This document shows positions 1-8,198 of a stretch of 40,218 bases of DNA, in pieces; position 1 is the stretch's first letter, and every line of letters starts with the position of its first letter. Source of the stretch: Pseudoxanthomonas sp. GTDB lineage: Bacteria; Pseudomonadota; Gammaproteobacteria; Xanthomonadales; Xanthomonadaceae. Location: assembly GCF_024710765.1 (NCBI RefSeq), contig NZ_JANJUE010000018.1:1-40218 (forward strand), in the 5' to 3' direction. The notes below the pieces were generated by a model. The model had not been told where the DNA came from and ran no database searches. It saw only the letters and a list, made by a program, of their open reading frames with translations. A program made the translations under genes and the position numbers.

Positions 1-157
1 CCCCTCGTATGGGCGCTCCCATCGCCTGCAATGCCGTCATGTCCCGATAGATGGTCCGGACCGAAACGCCCAGTTCGTCCGCCAACGCTTCTGCCGGTAC
101 CGGGTGTCTTCGGCCCCGCAGATGCTGCAACAACGCAAACAGACGCTGTGTCTTCAT
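1..157 (-). CDS. YafY/WYL-family transcriptional regulator, N-terminal part only (runs off the left edge)
   Basis: Reading leftwards from the ATG at 157 gives MKTQRLFALLQHLRGRRHPV and continues as an HTH_11 winged-helix domain, with the recognition-helix motif GVSVRTIYRDMTAL at about residues 30-43. That start and the RTIYRD motif are typical of YafY-type regulators, which carry a C-terminal WYL ligand-sensing domain; that part lies outside the window. It is transcribed away from the gene at 241, and a perfect palindrome (176-192) lies between the two starts. By family habit it probably controls itself and that neighbour. The domain assignment is secure; the target is inferred. Confidence 0.85.
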   Translation of the reverse strand, partial: MKTQRLFALLQHLRGRRHPVPAEALADELGVSVRTIYRDMTALQAMGAPIRG

Positions 158-175
158 GGACCTCATCTTACCCTC

Positions 176-192
176 CTGACAGGTTCTGTCAG
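176..192. promoter_or_regulatory. Operator-like palindrome in the divergent intergenic region
   Basis: CTGACAG-GTT-CTGTCAG is a perfect 7-bp inverted repeat with a 3-bp centre. It lies 18 bp upstream of the YafY-like start (157) and 48 bp upstream of the start at 241. Position and symmetry fit a dimeric repressor site controlling both promoters. Binding is inferred; only the dyad is seen. Confidence 0.6.
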
Positions 193-240
193 CAGGGCGC
201 GCTACCGTGGGCGCCCGCTATCTCCTTGGATGCATCAGGC

Positions 241-840
241 ATGACCAATCCTCTCTGCTACGAAATCGTCACTTACCGCGTTGACGATGCGCACGCCGCC
301 GACCTCTCCAGAAACTCCACGCGTGATCGGGTGAAGCACTACCCGGGGTTCATCGCATGGACGCCACTGACCGCCTCAGGGGACGCCCTTGAACGTGTGG
401 ACCTGGTCGCATGGCGGTCGAACGACGATGCGAAAGCCGCAGCGCAACGTGTTGGAAATGCTCCAGAGTTTGCCGAGTTCCGGGCTTCAATCAACACGCT
501 CGTGCATATGGGGCATTACAGCCAGAGCGCTGTCGGTACTCGTGAAATGGTACCGGGGCACGGCGTCGAGATCGGGCACTTCCGCCTCAAGCCCGGCATC
601 GATGAAAGCACGATGCGCCAAGCCTACTCCGCCATGGTGGAGACCCATCTTTCCGGTCAGCCGGGCTGGTGCCGACAGCATCTGATCAAGCTGGAAGACG
701 GCAGCTTCATCGATCTCGCGCTCGCCGACAGTCGCGAACGTTCACAGGCCCTGTGCGCAGGCTGGCAGGGGCAGCCAAGCTGCGAGGCATTCCTCGCGCT
801 GATCGAACCGGCAAGCATGCGTTTTGGGGAACTGCTCTGA
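241..840 (+). CDS. Dimeric alpha/beta-barrel-like protein with two ABM-like halves
   Basis: The protein has 199 residues and starts at MTNPLCYEIV. The frame stays open upstream to 31, but that stretch overlaps the divergent regulator and the operator, so the ATG at 241 is preferred; its ribosome site is weak. Two similar halves can be seen. Each has a beta-strand opening (YEIVTYRVD, then VEIGHFRLKPG), a PGF/PGW segment before a second strand, and an EF or CEAF helix end. This pattern resembles antibiotic-biosynthesis-monooxygenase (ABM) or stress-responsive ferredoxin-like folds. No catalytic residue can be assigned. Its link to the divergent YafY-type regulator suggests a small-molecule or stress-inducible role. 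Fold assignment is moderate and function unknown. Confidence 0.6.
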   Translation: MTNPLCYEIVTYRVDDAHAADLSRNSTRDRVKHYPGFIAWTPLTASGDALERVDLVAWRSNDDAKAAAQRVGNAPEFAEFRASINTLVHMGHYSQSAVGTREMVPGHGVEIGHFRLKPGIDESTMRQAYSAMVETHLSGQPGWCRQHLIKLEDGSFIDLALADSRERSQALCAGWQGQPSCEAFLALIEPASMRFGELL

Positions 841-902
841 TCCCGGATGCATCCGGCCCGGCGTAATCCCGCGCAAGCCCGACGCCATCCTGGTCGCCCA
901 TG

Positions 903-920
903 CGCGGCCTGACGGCCGCG
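903..920. terminator. Hairpin between convergent genes
   Basis: CGCGGCC-TGAC-GGCCGCG is a perfect 7-bp stem with a 4-nt loop, just beyond the stop of the gene ending at 840 and just past the stop (924) of the minus-strand TPM gene. No T-run follows on either strand, so it could be a bidirectional transcription-end structure but is not a classic intrinsic terminator. Confidence 0.35.
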
Positions 921-923
921 GAT

Positions 924-1412
924 TCAAAACACATGCGGCCGGTTGGGCAGTTCATCCTCGTCCGGCTGGCTGCCGTCCTGCGGATAGAACGCCGCCAGCA
1001 GGTCCGAGACCGCGGTGATGCCGCGGATCACCGCCGCTTCGGCTTCGCCGGCCCGCAGGCGTTCCTCCATCAACTGGCAGACCCCGCGCCACTGCTCGTC
1101 GCTGACCCGGCCGCGCAGGCCGCGGTCGGCAACGATCTCGATGCGGTGATCGGCCAGCAGCAGGTAGATCAATACGCCGTTGTTGGCTTCCGTGTCCCAG
1201 GTGCGCAGGCGGGCGAACGCCTCGTGCGCACGCTCGCGCGCGCGCATGCCGCGCAGCACCGCCAGCAGCGGAAGATCCGGTTCGACCGCGAACATCACCT
1301 CGCCGCGATGGCGCTGCTCGCCCTGGTGGATGGCATCGGCGATGCGCTCCAGGCTGTCGGCCGGGAACAGCCGCCGCGCGGATGGCGGGAACAGATGGCG
1401 CAGCAACCGCAT
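924..1412 (-). CDS. TPM-domain protein (short, cytoplasmic form)
   Basis: The protein has 162 residues, MRLLRHLFPPSARRLF and so on. The start is chosen because its ATG shares one base with the TGA of the upstream TPM gene (TGATG), implying translational coupling; the open frame extends upstream only through that gene's glycine-rich tail. The region GEVMFAVEP through RTWDTEANNGVLIYLLLADH to EIVADRGLRGRVSDEQW matches the TPM (TLP18.3/Psb32/MOLO-1) fold. There is no signal peptide and no membrane segment. LemA plus one long and one short TPM protein is a recurring arrangement; the biochemical role is not established. Confidence 0.8.
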   Translation of the reverse strand: MRLLRHLFPPSARRLFPADSLERIADAIHQGEQRHRGEVMFAVEPDLPLLAVLRGMRARERAHEAFARLRTWDTEANNGVLIYLLLADHRIEIVADRGLRGRVSDEQWRGVCQLMEERLRAGEAEAAVIRGITAVSDLLAAFYPQDGSQPDEDELPNRPHVF

Positions 1413-2311
1413 CACCAGCTCCCCGAGGCGCCACCGCCTCCGGACATGCCGCCACCGCCGCCCCAACCGCCTCCACCGAAGCCGCCACCGCCGCCAAATC
1501 CTCCACCGCCTCCCCAGCCGCCGCCGCCCCAACCGCCCCAGTCGCGATGGCGCGCATAGCGTCCGCCACCTCCGCCGCTGGAGACCGACAGCAGGCCGTA
1601 GATCAGGCCGAACACGCCGGCGACGCCGGCCACCGGCAGCAGCGAGGACAACAGGAAGGCGGTGCCGCCCGCGGCGCCACCGGTGAACAGGCCGCGGATA
1701 CCGGCCGGCGCGCGGCCGAACACGCCGCGCACGATGGTGGCGATGATGAAGGCGGCGAACAGCGCGAACAGCCAGTCGCCACCACGCGAGCGCTCCGGGC
1801 GATTGTCGCTGACCGGCGCGGGCAGTGCCTCGCCGTCGATGAGTTTCACCAGGACGGCGGTGGCGTCGATAATGCCGCCGCCGTAGTCGCCGGCGCGGAA
1901 CCTGGGCACCAGGTACTCCTGGATGACCCGGTTGGCGATCGCGTCGGGAATCGCGCCTTCCAGCCCGTAGCCCGGTTCGATGCGCACGCGCCGGTCGTCC
2001 TTGGCGACCAGCAGCAGCACGCCGTCATCCACGCCCTTGCGTCCCAGCTTCCATTGTTCGAACACCCGCAAGGTGTACTGCTCGATGGCTTCCGGTTCGG
2101 TCGTGGGCACGATCAGCACCTGCAACTGGCTGCCCTTGCGCTGTTGCAGCGCCAGCGCCTGCTGTTCCAGTTGCTGTTTCTGCGCGGCGTCCAGCGTGCC
2201 GGTGGTATCGACCACCGGCGAATCCAGCGCGGGAATGGCCGCCAGCTGCTGCGCCGCCTCCGGCAGCAGGCAGCACCACAGCAGCACACAGGCCAGCGCG
2301 CGGCGCAGCAT
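1412..2311 (-). CDS. YgcG-like TPM-domain membrane protein with glycine-rich tail
   Basis: The protein has 299 residues. Residues 1-25 form a signal peptide (leucine/cysteine-rich core, then AAQQLAAIP). About residues 30-160 are a TPM domain (VVDTTGTLDAAQKQQLEQQA, GVDDGVLLLVAKDDRRVRIE, GYGLEGAIPD). Two hydrophobic segments follow at roughly 178-200 and 205-245, then about 55 residues of GGGW/GGGF repeats ending in ASGSW. YgcG-family proteins share this layout: an extracytoplasmic TPM domain, a membrane anchor and a Gly-rich tail. It lies 21 bp downstream of lemA and overlaps the short TPM gene, so the three probably form an operon. Family assignment is strong; function (envelope-associated) is uncertain. 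Confidence 0.88.
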   Translation of the reverse strand: MLRRALACVLLWCCLLPEAAQQLAAIPALDSPVVDTTGTLDAAQKQQLEQQALALQQRKGSQLQVLIVPTTEPEAIEQYTLRVFEQWKLGRKGVDDGVLLLVAKDDRRVRIEPGYGLEGAIPDAIANRVIQEYLVPRFRAGDYGGGIIDATAVLVKLIDGEALPAPVSDNRPERSRGGDWLFALFAAFIIATIVRGVFGRAPAGIRGLFTGGAAGGTAFLLSSLLPVAGVAGVFGLIYGLLSVSSGGGGGRYARHRDWGGWGGGGWGGGGGFGGGGGFGGGGWGGGGGMSGGGGASGSW

Positions 2312-2332
2312 CGGCGCGATCGCGACGGGGTG

Positions 2333-2989
2333 TCAGTTGGCCGACGCGGGCGCAGGCTGCGAAGCCGGCGGCGCAGAGGGCTGCGGCGCGGCCGGCGGTG
2401 GCGGCGCGGTGCCGAAATCGACCTGCGGCGCCTCCTGGATCTGCGCCTCGTTCTCGACCGTGAAGTTCGGCTTTTCCTTGTAACCGAAGATCTTGGCGGT
2501 GATCACCTGCGGGAACGAGCGGATATAGGTGTTGTAGTCCTGCACCGTCTCGATGTAGCGGCCGCGGGCGACGGTGATGCGGTTCTCGGTGCCTTCCAGT
2601 TGCGCCTGCAGGTCGCGGAAGGACTGGTCGGATTTCAGGTTCGGATAATTCTCGGTGACCACCAGCAGGCGCGACAGCGCGCTGGACAGTTCACCCTGCG
2701 CCTGCTGGAACTGCTGGAGCGAAGCGGCATCGTCGGCATTGACCTGGACCTGGCCCACCCGCGCGCGCGCGTTGGTCACGTCGGTCAGCACCTGCCGCTC
2801 CTGCTGGGCGTAGCCCTGCACGGTCTTGACCAGGTTGGGAATCAGGTCGGCGCGGCGCTTGTACTGGTTCAGGACTTTCGACCACTCAGCCTTGACGGCT
2901 TCGTCTTTCTGCTGGATGGCGTTGTAGCCGCAGCCGGACAGCAATACGGCCAGTGCGACCAGCACAAGCGAACGGACGAACAGACGCAT
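2333..2989 (-). CDS. lemA: LemA-family lipoprotein
   Basis: The protein has 218 residues. The start MRLFVRSLVL at 2989 is preferred over the longer open frame because a GGAG ribosome site lies 7 bases upstream and the lipobox LLSGC (Cys20) then sits at the right distance. The LemA helical domain follows: YNAIQQKDEAVKAEWSKVLN, then QYKRRADLIPNLVKTVQGYA and IRSFPQVITAKIFGYKEKP. The last 40 or so residues are a proline/alanine tail not needed for the fold. LemA proteins are coiled-coil-rich envelope proteins of unknown biochemical role, commonly encoded next to TPM-domain proteins, as here. Confidence 0.92.
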   Translation of the reverse strand: MRLFVRSLVLVALAVLLSGCGYNAIQQKDEAVKAEWSKVLNQYKRRADLIPNLVKTVQGYAQQERQVLTDVTNARARVGQVQVNADDAASLQQFQQAQGELSSALSRLLVVTENYPNLKSDQSFRDLQAQLEGTENRITVARGRYIETVQDYNTYIRSFPQVITAKIFGYKEKPNFTVENEAQIQEAPQVDFGTAPPPPAAPQPSAPPASQPAPASAN

Positions 2990-3149
2990 GGCACCACTCC
3001 TTCGGCAGGGACGGCGGCATTGCAGCACCCGCCGATGAAGGATGCAACCGCGCCTCCGGCTCGGCGCCGCCGCCGTTGCCGCCCGGCCCCGGAAAGCAGA
3101 CGCCCGGCGCAAGCCGGGCGTCGCTGGAACCGGGAGCGGCGGCCTTGGC

Positions 3150-3899
<750 letters not shown>

Positions 3900-3920
3900 T
3901 CGATTTGCAACCTTGCTTGA

Positions 3921-4313
3921 TCAGGAAAAAAGTTCGGACAGGCGGGGCCACAGGATCAGGCCCCAGCACAGCAATACGTTCATCATCAGCACGAACACCG
4001 CCGCCGAGCCCATGTCCTGGGCGCGCCCGGCCAGTTCGTGGTGCTCCGGGCCGTAGCGCTCGATCACCGCCTCGATCGCGGAGTTCAGAAGTTCGGCGGC
4101 CAGCACCAGCAGGCAGCTGCCGATCAGCAGCACGCGCTCGACCGGGGTCTGGCCCAGCCACAGGGCCAGCGGCGCCAGCACCACCAGCAGGTAGACCTCG
4201 AGCCGGACCGAGGATTCGTGCAGCCAGGCTGCGCGCAGTCCCTGCATCGACCAGACCGCCGCCTTGAGGATGCGCCCCGGACCCCGGGGCATGTGTCCGA
4301 TTTCGTCCGCCAT
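3921..4313 (-). CDS. dgkA: Diacylglycerol kinase, prokaryotic small membrane type
   Basis: The protein has 130 residues, the usual DgkA length. It should phosphorylate diacylglycerol to phosphatidate at the inner membrane, recycling lipid left from osmoregulated glucan or lipid A modification. Visible motifs are the amphipathic start ending AAWLHESSVRLEVYLL, a membrane helix with AELLNSAIEAVIERYGPEHH (the catalytic Glu/Asn region), and AQDMGSAAVFVLM near the C-terminus, where E. coli has KDMGSAAV. A GGAG site lies about 8 bases before the ATG at 4313. It is followed by the terC-family gene after 21 bp. Confidence 0.93.
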   Translation of the reverse strand: MADEIGHMPRGPGRILKAAVWSMQGLRAAWLHESSVRLEVYLLVVLAPLALWLGQTPVERVLLIGSCLLVLAAELLNSAIEAVIERYGPEHHELAGRAQDMGSAAVFVLMMNVLLCWGLILWPRLSELFS

Positions 4314-4515
4314 TCCGGGATCTCCGCTCAGCCTGCGACGAAGGCGGGCGAACAGGTCGGAAAACGGGTCATCACGTCAGCGGGCATGGAATGCGGAGGG
4401 TCGGAGAAGGTCCTGATCTTGCCATATCGGGACACCTTCCCGGCACGTATCGGTTTGCCTTTGGCCGTCCCGGCTGCTTCACTGGCCCTTCCCCCCGCCG
4501 TCCGGAGCCCCGCCG

Positions 4516-5235
4516 ATGCCCCGCTTCCCGCTGTCCGTCCGCCGCCTGGCCTGCCTGCTGCTGCCGGCCCTGCTGGCGCTGTCCGCCTGCGCCACCTCGC
4601 CCGCCGGTCCCGGCGCGAAACCGGCGCCCGCCATACCCGCCGAGGTCTCCAATGCCGAGTGGGAAAAGGACATGCAGCGGTTCGCGGCCGAGGACGCCGC
4701 CACGCCGCCACCCAAGCACGCGGTGCTGTTCGTCGGCAGCTCCTCGATCCGGATGTGGGAATCGCTGGCCCGGGATTTTCCCGGCGCGCAGGTCATCAAC
4801 CGCGGCTTCGGTGGCTCGGAGATCCGCGACAGCACCTGGTACGCCGATCGCATCGTGCTGCCCTACAAACCCGAAACGGTGGTGCTGTACGCCGGCGACA
4901 ACGACATCGCCAGCGGCCGCACGCCGCGGCAGCTGCATGACGACTTCGTCGCCTTCGCCGACCTCCTCCACCGCAGACTGCCGGCCACCCGCCTGATCTA
5001 CATCTCCACCAAGCCGAGCCCGTCACGCGCGCACCTGCTCGATGCGCAGCGCCAGGCCAACGCCCTGATCAAGGCCGAGTCCGCCCGCCGCGGCTTCGTC
5101 TACATCGATGTGTTCACGCCGATGCTGGATGCCGGCGGCAAGCCGCGGGAGGATCTGTTCCTGGCCGACCGGCTGCACATGAACCCGGCTGGTTACGCGA
5201 TCTGGCGCGAACTGCTCGCGCCGTACGTGAACTGA
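4516..5235 (+). CDS. SGNH/GDSL-family hydrolase, predicted lipoprotein
   Basis: The protein has 239 residues. The leader ends ALLALSAC with lipobox Cys25, so an outer-membrane or periplasmic lipoprotein is predicted. The SGNH blocks are present: block I LFVGSSSIRMW (nucleophile probably Ser76), the glycine block NRGFGGSEI near 96-103, block III YAGDNDIA (Asn129), and block V LADRLHMNPAGY with Asp218 and His221. This matches lipases and esterases of the GDSL/SGNH superfamily, particularly small sugar-ester or acyl hydrolases. The substrate is unknown. It is a single-gene unit, divergent from dgkA and followed by a hairpin at 5267-5294. Confidence 0.88.
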   Translation: MPRFPLSVRRLACLLLPALLALSACATSPAGPGAKPAPAIPAEVSNAEWEKDMQRFAAEDAATPPPKHAVLFVGSSSIRMWESLARDFPGAQVINRGFGGSEIRDSTWYADRIVLPYKPETVVLYAGDNDIASGRTPRQLHDDFVAFADLLHRRLPATRLIYISTKPSPSRAHLLDAQRQANALIKAESARRGFVYIDVFTPMLDAGGKPREDLFLADRLHMNPAGYAIWRELLAPYVN

Positions 5236-5266
5236 GCGCGCGGCGTCACAGCCTCATTCTTCCCGG

Positions 5267-5294
5267 CGTTCCCGTCCCCGCCTAGACGGGAACG
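5267..5294 (+). terminator. Hairpin downstream of the SGNH hydrolase gene
   Basis: CGTTCCCGTC and GACGGGAACG form a perfect 10-bp stem around an 8-nt loop, 32 bp after the stop codon. No T-tract follows. It probably acts as a terminator or 3'-end stabiliser; the stem is seen, the function inferred. Confidence 0.5.
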
Positions 5295-5340
5295 TAACCC
5301 GGGCGGGCGTAGGGTCGGCCTCCCGCAGAGGAGACCCGTC

Positions 5341-5814
5341 ATGGCCACCACCACCTACCGTCCACAGGGCTACCACAGCGTCACTTCCTACCTGATCGTC
5401 GATGACGCCGCCAAGGCACTGGATTTCTATCGCGACGCCTTCGGCGCCGAGGAAATGTACCGGCTGCCGATGGGCGATCGGATCGGCCACGCCGAAACCC
5501 GCATCGGCGACACCGTGCTCATGCTGTCCGACGAGTGGCCGGACATGAACGCGCTGTCGCCGAACAGCCGCGGCGGCGCCACGTCGAGCTTCATGATCTA
5601 CGTCGAGGACGCCGACGCCGCCTACGCGCGCGCGGTCAAGGCCGGCGCGCGCGCCGATCGTCCGGTCAAGCAGGAATTCTGGGGCGATCGCATCGGAACG
5701 GTCGTGGATCCGTTCGGACACAAGTGGTCGCTGTCCACGCACGTCGAGGACGTCGCGCCGGAGGAGATGCAGCGGCGGATGGAAGCGTGGTCGCAGCAGC
5801 AGGCTTCTTCCTGA
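5341..5814 (+). CDS. VOC-superfamily (PhnB/glyoxalase-like) protein
   Basis: The protein has 157 residues, MATTTYRPQGYHSVTSYLIV, preceded by the ribosome site GAGGAGA (5330-5336). Paired beta-alpha-beta-beta-beta modules are visible. The first holds DDAAKALDFYRDAFGAEEMY and GRIGHAE-like strands (DRIGHAETRIGDTVLMLSDE). The second holds FMIYVEDADAAYARAVKAGA and FWGDRIGTVVDPFGHKWSLS. This is the PhnB-type subgroup of the vicinal oxygen chelate fold. The His in IGHAE and the Glu/Asp positions could bind metal, but no specific reaction can be assigned. It stands alone between two hairpins. Confidence 0.88.
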   Translation: MATTTYRPQGYHSVTSYLIVDDAAKALDFYRDAFGAEEMYRLPMGDRIGHAETRIGDTVLMLSDEWPDMNALSPNSRGGATSSFMIYVEDADAAYARAVKAGARADRPVKQEFWGDRIGTVVDPFGHKWSLSTHVEDVAPEEMQRRMEAWSQQQASS

Positions 5815-5823
5815 CCCATCCTC

Positions 5824-5855
5824 GTTCCCCTCCGGAACCCATTCCGGAGGGGAAC
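5824..5855. terminator. Perfect 14-bp hairpin between convergent VOC genes
   Basis: GTTCCCCTCCGGAA and TTCCGGAGGGGAAC pair perfectly over 14 bp around the loop CCCA. The structure lies between the stops of two convergent genes (5814 and 5880). There is no flanking T-run on either strand. A bidirectional transcription-end role is likely. Confidence 0.6.
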
Positions 5856-5879
5856 CATCGATGACCGGGCTCCGGGCGG

Positions 5880-6257
5880 CTACTTGCGCCGCGACCGCCC
5901 CGCGTCCTGGTGCAGGCTCAGCAGGTTGCGGTCCGGATCGACGAAATCCAGCGACAGTCCGCCGTCCGGCGACTCGCTGACCGGCACGACGATTTCCACC
6001 CCGCGCTGCGCCAGCGCTTCGGCGTAGTCGTCGATGCCGCCATCCAGGCTGAACACCACCACCGGCGAATCGCCGGGCCGGACCGGCTGGACGATGAAGA
6101 CCAGGGTCAGGCCGCCGACCTCGGCCAGGGCGAACGGACCGTCGTGGCCGTCGATGGCATTGACCGGCAGGCCGAGGGTGTCGCGATAGAACGCCATCGA
6201 ACGCGCCAGATCACTGACGAAGAACACGATGGCGCCAACCTTGCATTGGGAAAGCAT
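5880..6257 (-). CDS. VOC-superfamily (glyoxalase-like) protein
   Basis: The protein has 125 residues, one standard VOC domain. A near-perfect ribosome site AAGGAGG precedes the ATG at 6257. Motifs are GAIVFFVSDLARSMAFYRDT in module one, then VVVFSLDGGIDDYAEALAQR and LSLDFVDPDRNLLSLHQ in module two. It lies 30 bp downstream of an ECF-like sigma factor gene on the same strand and is probably cotranscribed with it. VOC proteins cover glyoxalase, dioxygenase, fosfomycin-resistance and antibiotic-binding activities; none can be picked from the sequence. A simple ligand-binding or stress-detoxification role would suit the sigma-factor pairing. Confidence 0.85.
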   Translation of the reverse strand: MLSQCKVGAIVFFVSDLARSMAFYRDTLGLPVNAIDGHDGPFALAEVGGLTLVFIVQPVRPGDSPVVVFSLDGGIDDYAEALAQRGVEIVVPVSESPDGGLSLDFVDPDRNLLSLHQDAGRSRRK

Positions 6258-6287
6258 GGGAAATCCTCCTTGTGGTTGTAGTTCCGT

Positions 6288-6920
6288 CTATCCGTTGCCG
6301 CCGGGACGCCAGGTGTGACCGGGCCGGCGGATCACCAGCAGATGGCCGTCGGCGTCATGGGTGGCCAGGCCGGCGCTGCCGCCCAGCGCGGCGCGCAGGC
6401 GACGGCGGATCAGGCCGAACTCGAGGTCGGCGCTGCGCGCCGGGTCACGCACGTAGGCCAGCGCCAGACTCTCGGCTCGCGCTTCGGGCGGCAGTGCGCC
6501 CAGGGCCTTGCGGATGCGGCTCAGGCGTTGCCGGAACGCTTCGGGTGACAGCGCCAGGATCCAGCGGATTTCCTCCGCCGACAGGCCGTGCAATGCAAGC
6601 ACAGCCACCCGCCGCAGGCCGGTAGGCCAATCCCGCAGCCAGCCTGCGGAAGGAAGGGCGTGCGCCGGCGGGCCCCCGACGACAGCGGCTTCAGCGGCTT
6701 CGTCCGCCGCGCTGGCGGCCTCGCGCCGGCGGCGACGGCCCGCCGTGCGTGCCTGCATCGCGGCGAGGTTGCGCATCGTCCCGGCCAGCCAGGGCGCGTC
6801 GGCGCGATCCGCTTCCAGGGCCGCGACCAGGGTGTCCTGCACCAGGTCCTCCACATCGGCCGCATGGCGCGCCAGCCGGCGCGCCTGTGATTGCAGTTGG
6901 CGGTAGGTCTCCAGGTCCAT
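6288..6920 (-). CDS. ECF-like RNA polymerase sigma-70 family factor
   Basis: The protein has 210 residues. Region 2 is recognisable near residues 10-55 (RRLARHAADVEDLVQDTLVA, then WLAGTMRNLAAM). An Ala/Arg-rich linker follows. Region 4 at about 105-145 contains VAVLALHGLSAEEIRWILAL and then AFRQRLSRIRKAL, a helix-turn-helix pattern. The last 60 or so residues are an extra tail (ADLEFGLIRRRLRAALGG to HLLVIRRPGHTWRPGGNG) not part of the minimal sigma fold. No zinc-finger anti-sigma gene lies beside it; the neighbours are a VOC gene (30 bp downstream) and the ABC permease (42 bp upstream). Control may be by the tail or by transcription. Divergent enough that specificity cannot be guessed. Confidence 0.78.
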   Translation of the reverse strand: MDLETYRQLQSQARRLARHAADVEDLVQDTLVAALEADRADAPWLAGTMRNLAAMQARTAGRRRRREAASAADEAAEAAVVGGPPAHALPSAGWLRDWPTGLRRVAVLALHGLSAEEIRWILALSPEAFRQRLSRIRKALGALPPEARAESLALAYVRDPARSADLEFGLIRRRLRAALGGSAGLATHDADGHLLVIRRPGHTWRPGGNG

Positions 6921-6962
6921 GCGCCGATGATGCCGCAGAAGCGTGGACGACGGCGGACGACC

Positions 6963-8198
6963 TCACTGCGAGCGCAGCGCCTCGATCGGATCCAGTTGCG
7001 AGGCCTTGCGCGCCGGGTAGTAGCCGAAGAACAGGCCGGTGGCGACCGAGAACCCGGCCGCCAGCCCGATGACCTGGCCATTCAGGGCGACCGGCAGTTC
7101 GCTGAACTTGCCGACCAGCAGCGCGCCGACGATGCCGATCGCGATGCCCAGCACGCCGCCGATCAGCGAGATCAGCATGGCCTCGGCGAGGAACTGCCGA
7201 CGCACGTCGCCCGGACCGGCGCCGACCGCCATGCGCAGGCCGATTTCGCGGATGCGCTCGGTCACCGACACCAGCATGATGTTCATGATGCCGATGCCGC
7301 CGACGATCAGCGAGATCGTCGCGACCGCGCCGAGCAGCAGCGACATCAGGCGGGTGGTGGCGGTGCGGGTGGCGACAATCTCGGAAATGTTGCGGACATT
7401 GAAATCGTCGTCCTCGCCCGGCGCGATCCTGTGGCGCTGCCGCAACAGCGCCTCGACCTCACCCTGCACGTAGCCCAGGTCCTTGGCATCGCCGACGGTC
7501 AGCGCGATCTGCATCACCGCGCTGGGCGGCAGGCCCATCGAACCCATCAGGCGACGGCGCGCGGTTTCCAGCGGCACCATCATCACGTCGTCCTGGTCCT
7601 GGCCGAAACCACCCTGCCCCTTGGGCGCCAAGGTGCCGACCACGGTGAACGGCACGCGCCCGATGCGCACGCTCTGGCCGATGCCGGTCTCCTCGCCGAA
7701 CAGTTCCCGGCGCACGGTCTCGCCGAGAATCACCACCTTGCCGGCGCTGCTGTAGTCCTGCGCATCGAAGCCCTCACCATTGGCGATCGTCCAGCTGTTG
7801 ATGTCGAAATAGTCCGCCTGCACGCCCTGCCAGCTGCTCTGCCAGTTGTTCTCCGCATACACCACCTGGCTGCTGCCGCGCAGCGCGCCGGCCACGTACT
7901 GCACTTCCGGGATTTCGTTGCGGATTGCGTCGACGTCGCCTTCGCGCAGGGTGAAGAAACTGCTGCCGCTCATGCGCACGCCACCGCCGCCGCGGCCGGC
8001 ACCGGGGTTGATGTCCAGCCGCTGTGATCCAAGGCCGGACACCAGCTTGTCGATTTCCGCCTGCGTGCCCTGGCCCACCGAGACCATCACGATGACCGCG
8101 GCAATGCCGATGATCACGCCCAGCGAGGTCAGCGCGCTGCGCATCCAGTTGCCGCGCAGGGCGAATATCGCGGTGCGCAGGATGTCGGTGAAATTCAT
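6963..8198 (-). CDS. MacB-type ABC exporter permease subunit
   Basis: The protein has 411 residues starting MNFTDILRTAIFALRGNWMR. The open frame continues upstream to 8324, but that part only translates the intergenic repeat (the NPQSRIPNP-type artefact), so the ATG at 8198 is chosen. Topology is that of MacB/FtsX permeases: one N-terminal membrane helix (LGVIIGIAAVIVMVSVGQG), a large periplasmic domain, then three C-terminal helices (LLGAVATISLIVGGIGIMNI, ISLIGGVLGIAIGIVGALLV, LAAGFSVATGLFFGYYPARK), ending DPIEALRSQ as is typical. In E. coli MacB the ATPase and permease are fused; here they are separate genes. It should work with the ATPase and MacA-like adaptor encoded upstream. Confidence 0.93.
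   Translation of the reverse strand: MNFTDILRTAIFALRGNWMRSALTSLGVIIGIAAVIVMVSVGQGTQAEIDKLVSGLGSQRLDINPGAGRGGGGVRMSGSSFFTLREGDVDAIRNEIPEVQYVAGALRGSSQVVYAENNWQSSWQGVQADYFDINSWTIANGEGFDAQDYSSAGKVVILGETVRRELFGEETGIGQSVRIGRVPFTVVGTLAPKGQGGFGQDQDDVMMVPLETARRRLMGSMGLPPSAVMQIALTVGDAKDLGYVQGEVEALLRQRHRIAPGEDDDFNVRNISEIVATRTATTRLMSLLLGAVATISLIVGGIGIMNIMLVSVTERIREIGLRMAVGAGPGDVRRQFLAEAMLISLIGGVLGIAIGIVGALLVGKFSELPVALNGQVIGLAAGFSVATGLFFGYYPARKASQLDPIEALRSQ

Noticed and set aside
3900-3920. A yybP-ykoY manganese riboswitch before the terC-family gene
   Set aside because: Only 21 bp separate it from the dgkA stop, far too short for the aptamer.
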